Assembly (NCBI RefSeq): GCF_001904725.1 | Contig: NZ_MRCE01000006.1 | Location: forward strand, 1-64,000 | Source of the DNA: Phormidium ambiguum IAM M-71 | Lineage (GTDB): Bacteria; Cyanobacteriota; Cyanobacteriia; Cyanobacteriales; Aerosakkonemataceae | Length of the DNA stretch: 64,000 nt | Direction of reading: 5' to 3' | Part shown: one piece after another, positions 63,233 through 64,000 of the stretch | Position numbering within the stretch: position 1 is the stretch's first letter | Layout: each line of letters begins with the position of its first letter | The notes under the pieces: generated by a model | Database searches by the model: none | The model's input: the letters and a program-made list of their open reading frames with translations, nothing else | Told to the model about the DNA's origin: nothing | Position numbers and translations under genes: made by a program

Positions 63233-64000
63233 TTAATTGTTAGTTTGTAAAATTGTTTGTACGTCATTAGCAAATTCGGGATCGAGTAACCACATTCCAG
63301 TTGTTACTCTTGGTGGGATAACTTGCAAGTCTAGTCCCTGTTGTAAACCCATAACTAATAAACCTAAAGTTTCGACTAGTTTCGGGTCCCAACGTTCGTT
63401 AGTTTGGGATTGAAATTCCATCAAGGCTTTAGTTAAAGCTTCTTCTTTAGTCAGAGTTTCTGTTTCTTTTAAGAGTTGATTAACTCGCTGTTCAAAGTTG
63501 GTTAATAATCCTAAAATCCGCGATTCTAGTGGTATCGCATCATAAGCTAAGCCACCGGGATAACCTGTACCATTCCACCATTCGGTTTGATGGGTTAGGA
63601 TGTGTGCGATCGCTTGCAACCTTGGCATTGCTCGTAAAGCTTGTACGCTAGGTTCTAAAGGACAACAAGGCGCTTCATCTAAACCTGTAACTGTAGTCAC
63701 TCCCAAAGGTACTAAACCATGCAATAATCCCGCTAATCTTAACCGTTTTATTTGCCACGCTGGAAGGTCTAAAAGTTGTCCCATGACTTCAGATAAAGCA
63801 GCTATTTCCGCTGTCGCCATTGGGTTTCCCGTATTAGCTAATTCCATTAATTGCGCCATCCGTACAAAGGCTTGCAATTCATTGGAAACTAAGTTTATAT
63901 CTAATTCTTCATGATGAGAAGTTTGTAATTGTTCGGCGCTTAAATCTTGTTGACTTGTTTGCAAGTAATCAACAACGCGAGAAACTATTTCTCCTAAATT
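63233..64000 (-). CDS. degenerate HD-GYP-like protein, 5' end outside the window
   Basis: The open frame runs to the window edge (the codons before the TTG at 63964 continue without a stop), so the N-terminus lies beyond 64000. At least 255 residues are seen. LRLAGLLHGLVPLG corresponds to the HD motif of HD-GYP phosphodiesterases but has His-Gly in place of His-Asp, and HQTEWWNGTGYPGGLAYDAI is the HH-x-x-GYP region with His-Gln for His-His. Catalysis of cyclic-di-GMP breakdown is therefore doubtful. A receiver or sensor domain may lie upstream. Confidence 0.75.
   Translation of the reverse strand, partial: NLGEIVSRVVDYLQTSQQDLSAEQLQTSHHEELDINLVSNELQAFVRMAQLMELANTGNPMATAEIAALSEVMGQLLDLPAWQIKRLRLAGLLHGLVPLGVTTVTGLDEAPCCPLEPSVQALRAMPRLQAIAHILTHQTEWWNGTGYPGGLAYDAIPLESRILGLLTNFEQRVNQLLKETETLTKEEALTKALMEFQSQTNERWDPKLVETLGLLVMGLQQGLDLQVIPPRVTTGMWLLDPEFANDVQTILQTNN

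Overview
The window is chromosomal DNA of a cyanobacterium. Evidence is psbK (photosystem II), a nblS/hik33-type histidine kinase next to purD, a CAAD/CURT1-like thylakoid protein, many HIP1 octamers (GCGATCGC), AT-rich composition, and abundant intergenic heptamer and palindromic repeats of the kind seen in filamentous strains. The genus cannot be fixed from the sequence; an Oscillatoriales- or Nostocales-type filamentous organism is my guess.

Layout. 1-1.1 kb is a small toxin scrapyard: the 3' end of a transposase, a broken UPF0175/DUF3368 toxin-antitoxin pair, then an apparently intact papain-fold toxin with a candidate immunity gene. 1.2-20.5 kb is mostly housekeeping: a tgt-psbK operon, cobS, comF, a TPR protein, a methyltransferase, a DUF3352 protein, an M1 aminopeptidase, an amino acid permease, a DUF1460 protein, an operon of double-domain YbjQ-like proteins and an AarF/UbiB kinase. 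20.6-32.3 kb is a surface-glycan island: five glycosyltransferases or glycosyltransferase-like proteins including a GT10 fucosyltransferase-like enzyme, an MBOAT acyltransferase with an SGNH-like partner, an ABC exporter with an unusual degenerate histidine-kinase-like tail, and galE.

32.3-44.5 kb returns to core genes: gloB, rplI, dnaB, an FKBP, a phasin-like protein, nblS, purD, a photolyase flanked by inverted repeats, a Nudix hydrolase and folK. 44.5-53.5 kb holds the CAAD protein, two toxin-antitoxin-like pairs (DUF433/DUF5615 and a COG1569 PIN pair), EcsC, a slipin, a UbiH-like hydroxylase, a Na+/H+ antiporter convergent with a TrkA-type protein, and the remnant of a methyltransferase gene. 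53.9-64 kb holds yebC, a sugar ABC importer without its ATPase, infC, glk, a histidine phosphatase, a NucS-like nuclease-domain protein, a pentapeptide-repeat protein and a degenerate HD-GYP-like protein cut by the window edge.

No rRNA, tRNA or CRISPR array was recognised. The most unusual items are the papain-fold toxin/immunity pair beside a wrecked toxin-antitoxin locus, the ABC exporter with the histidine-kinase-like tail, the heptamer repeat inserted in frame within purD, the photolyase between inverted repeat blocks, the methyltransferase reduced to its two ends, and a four-copy palindromic repeat family between genes.
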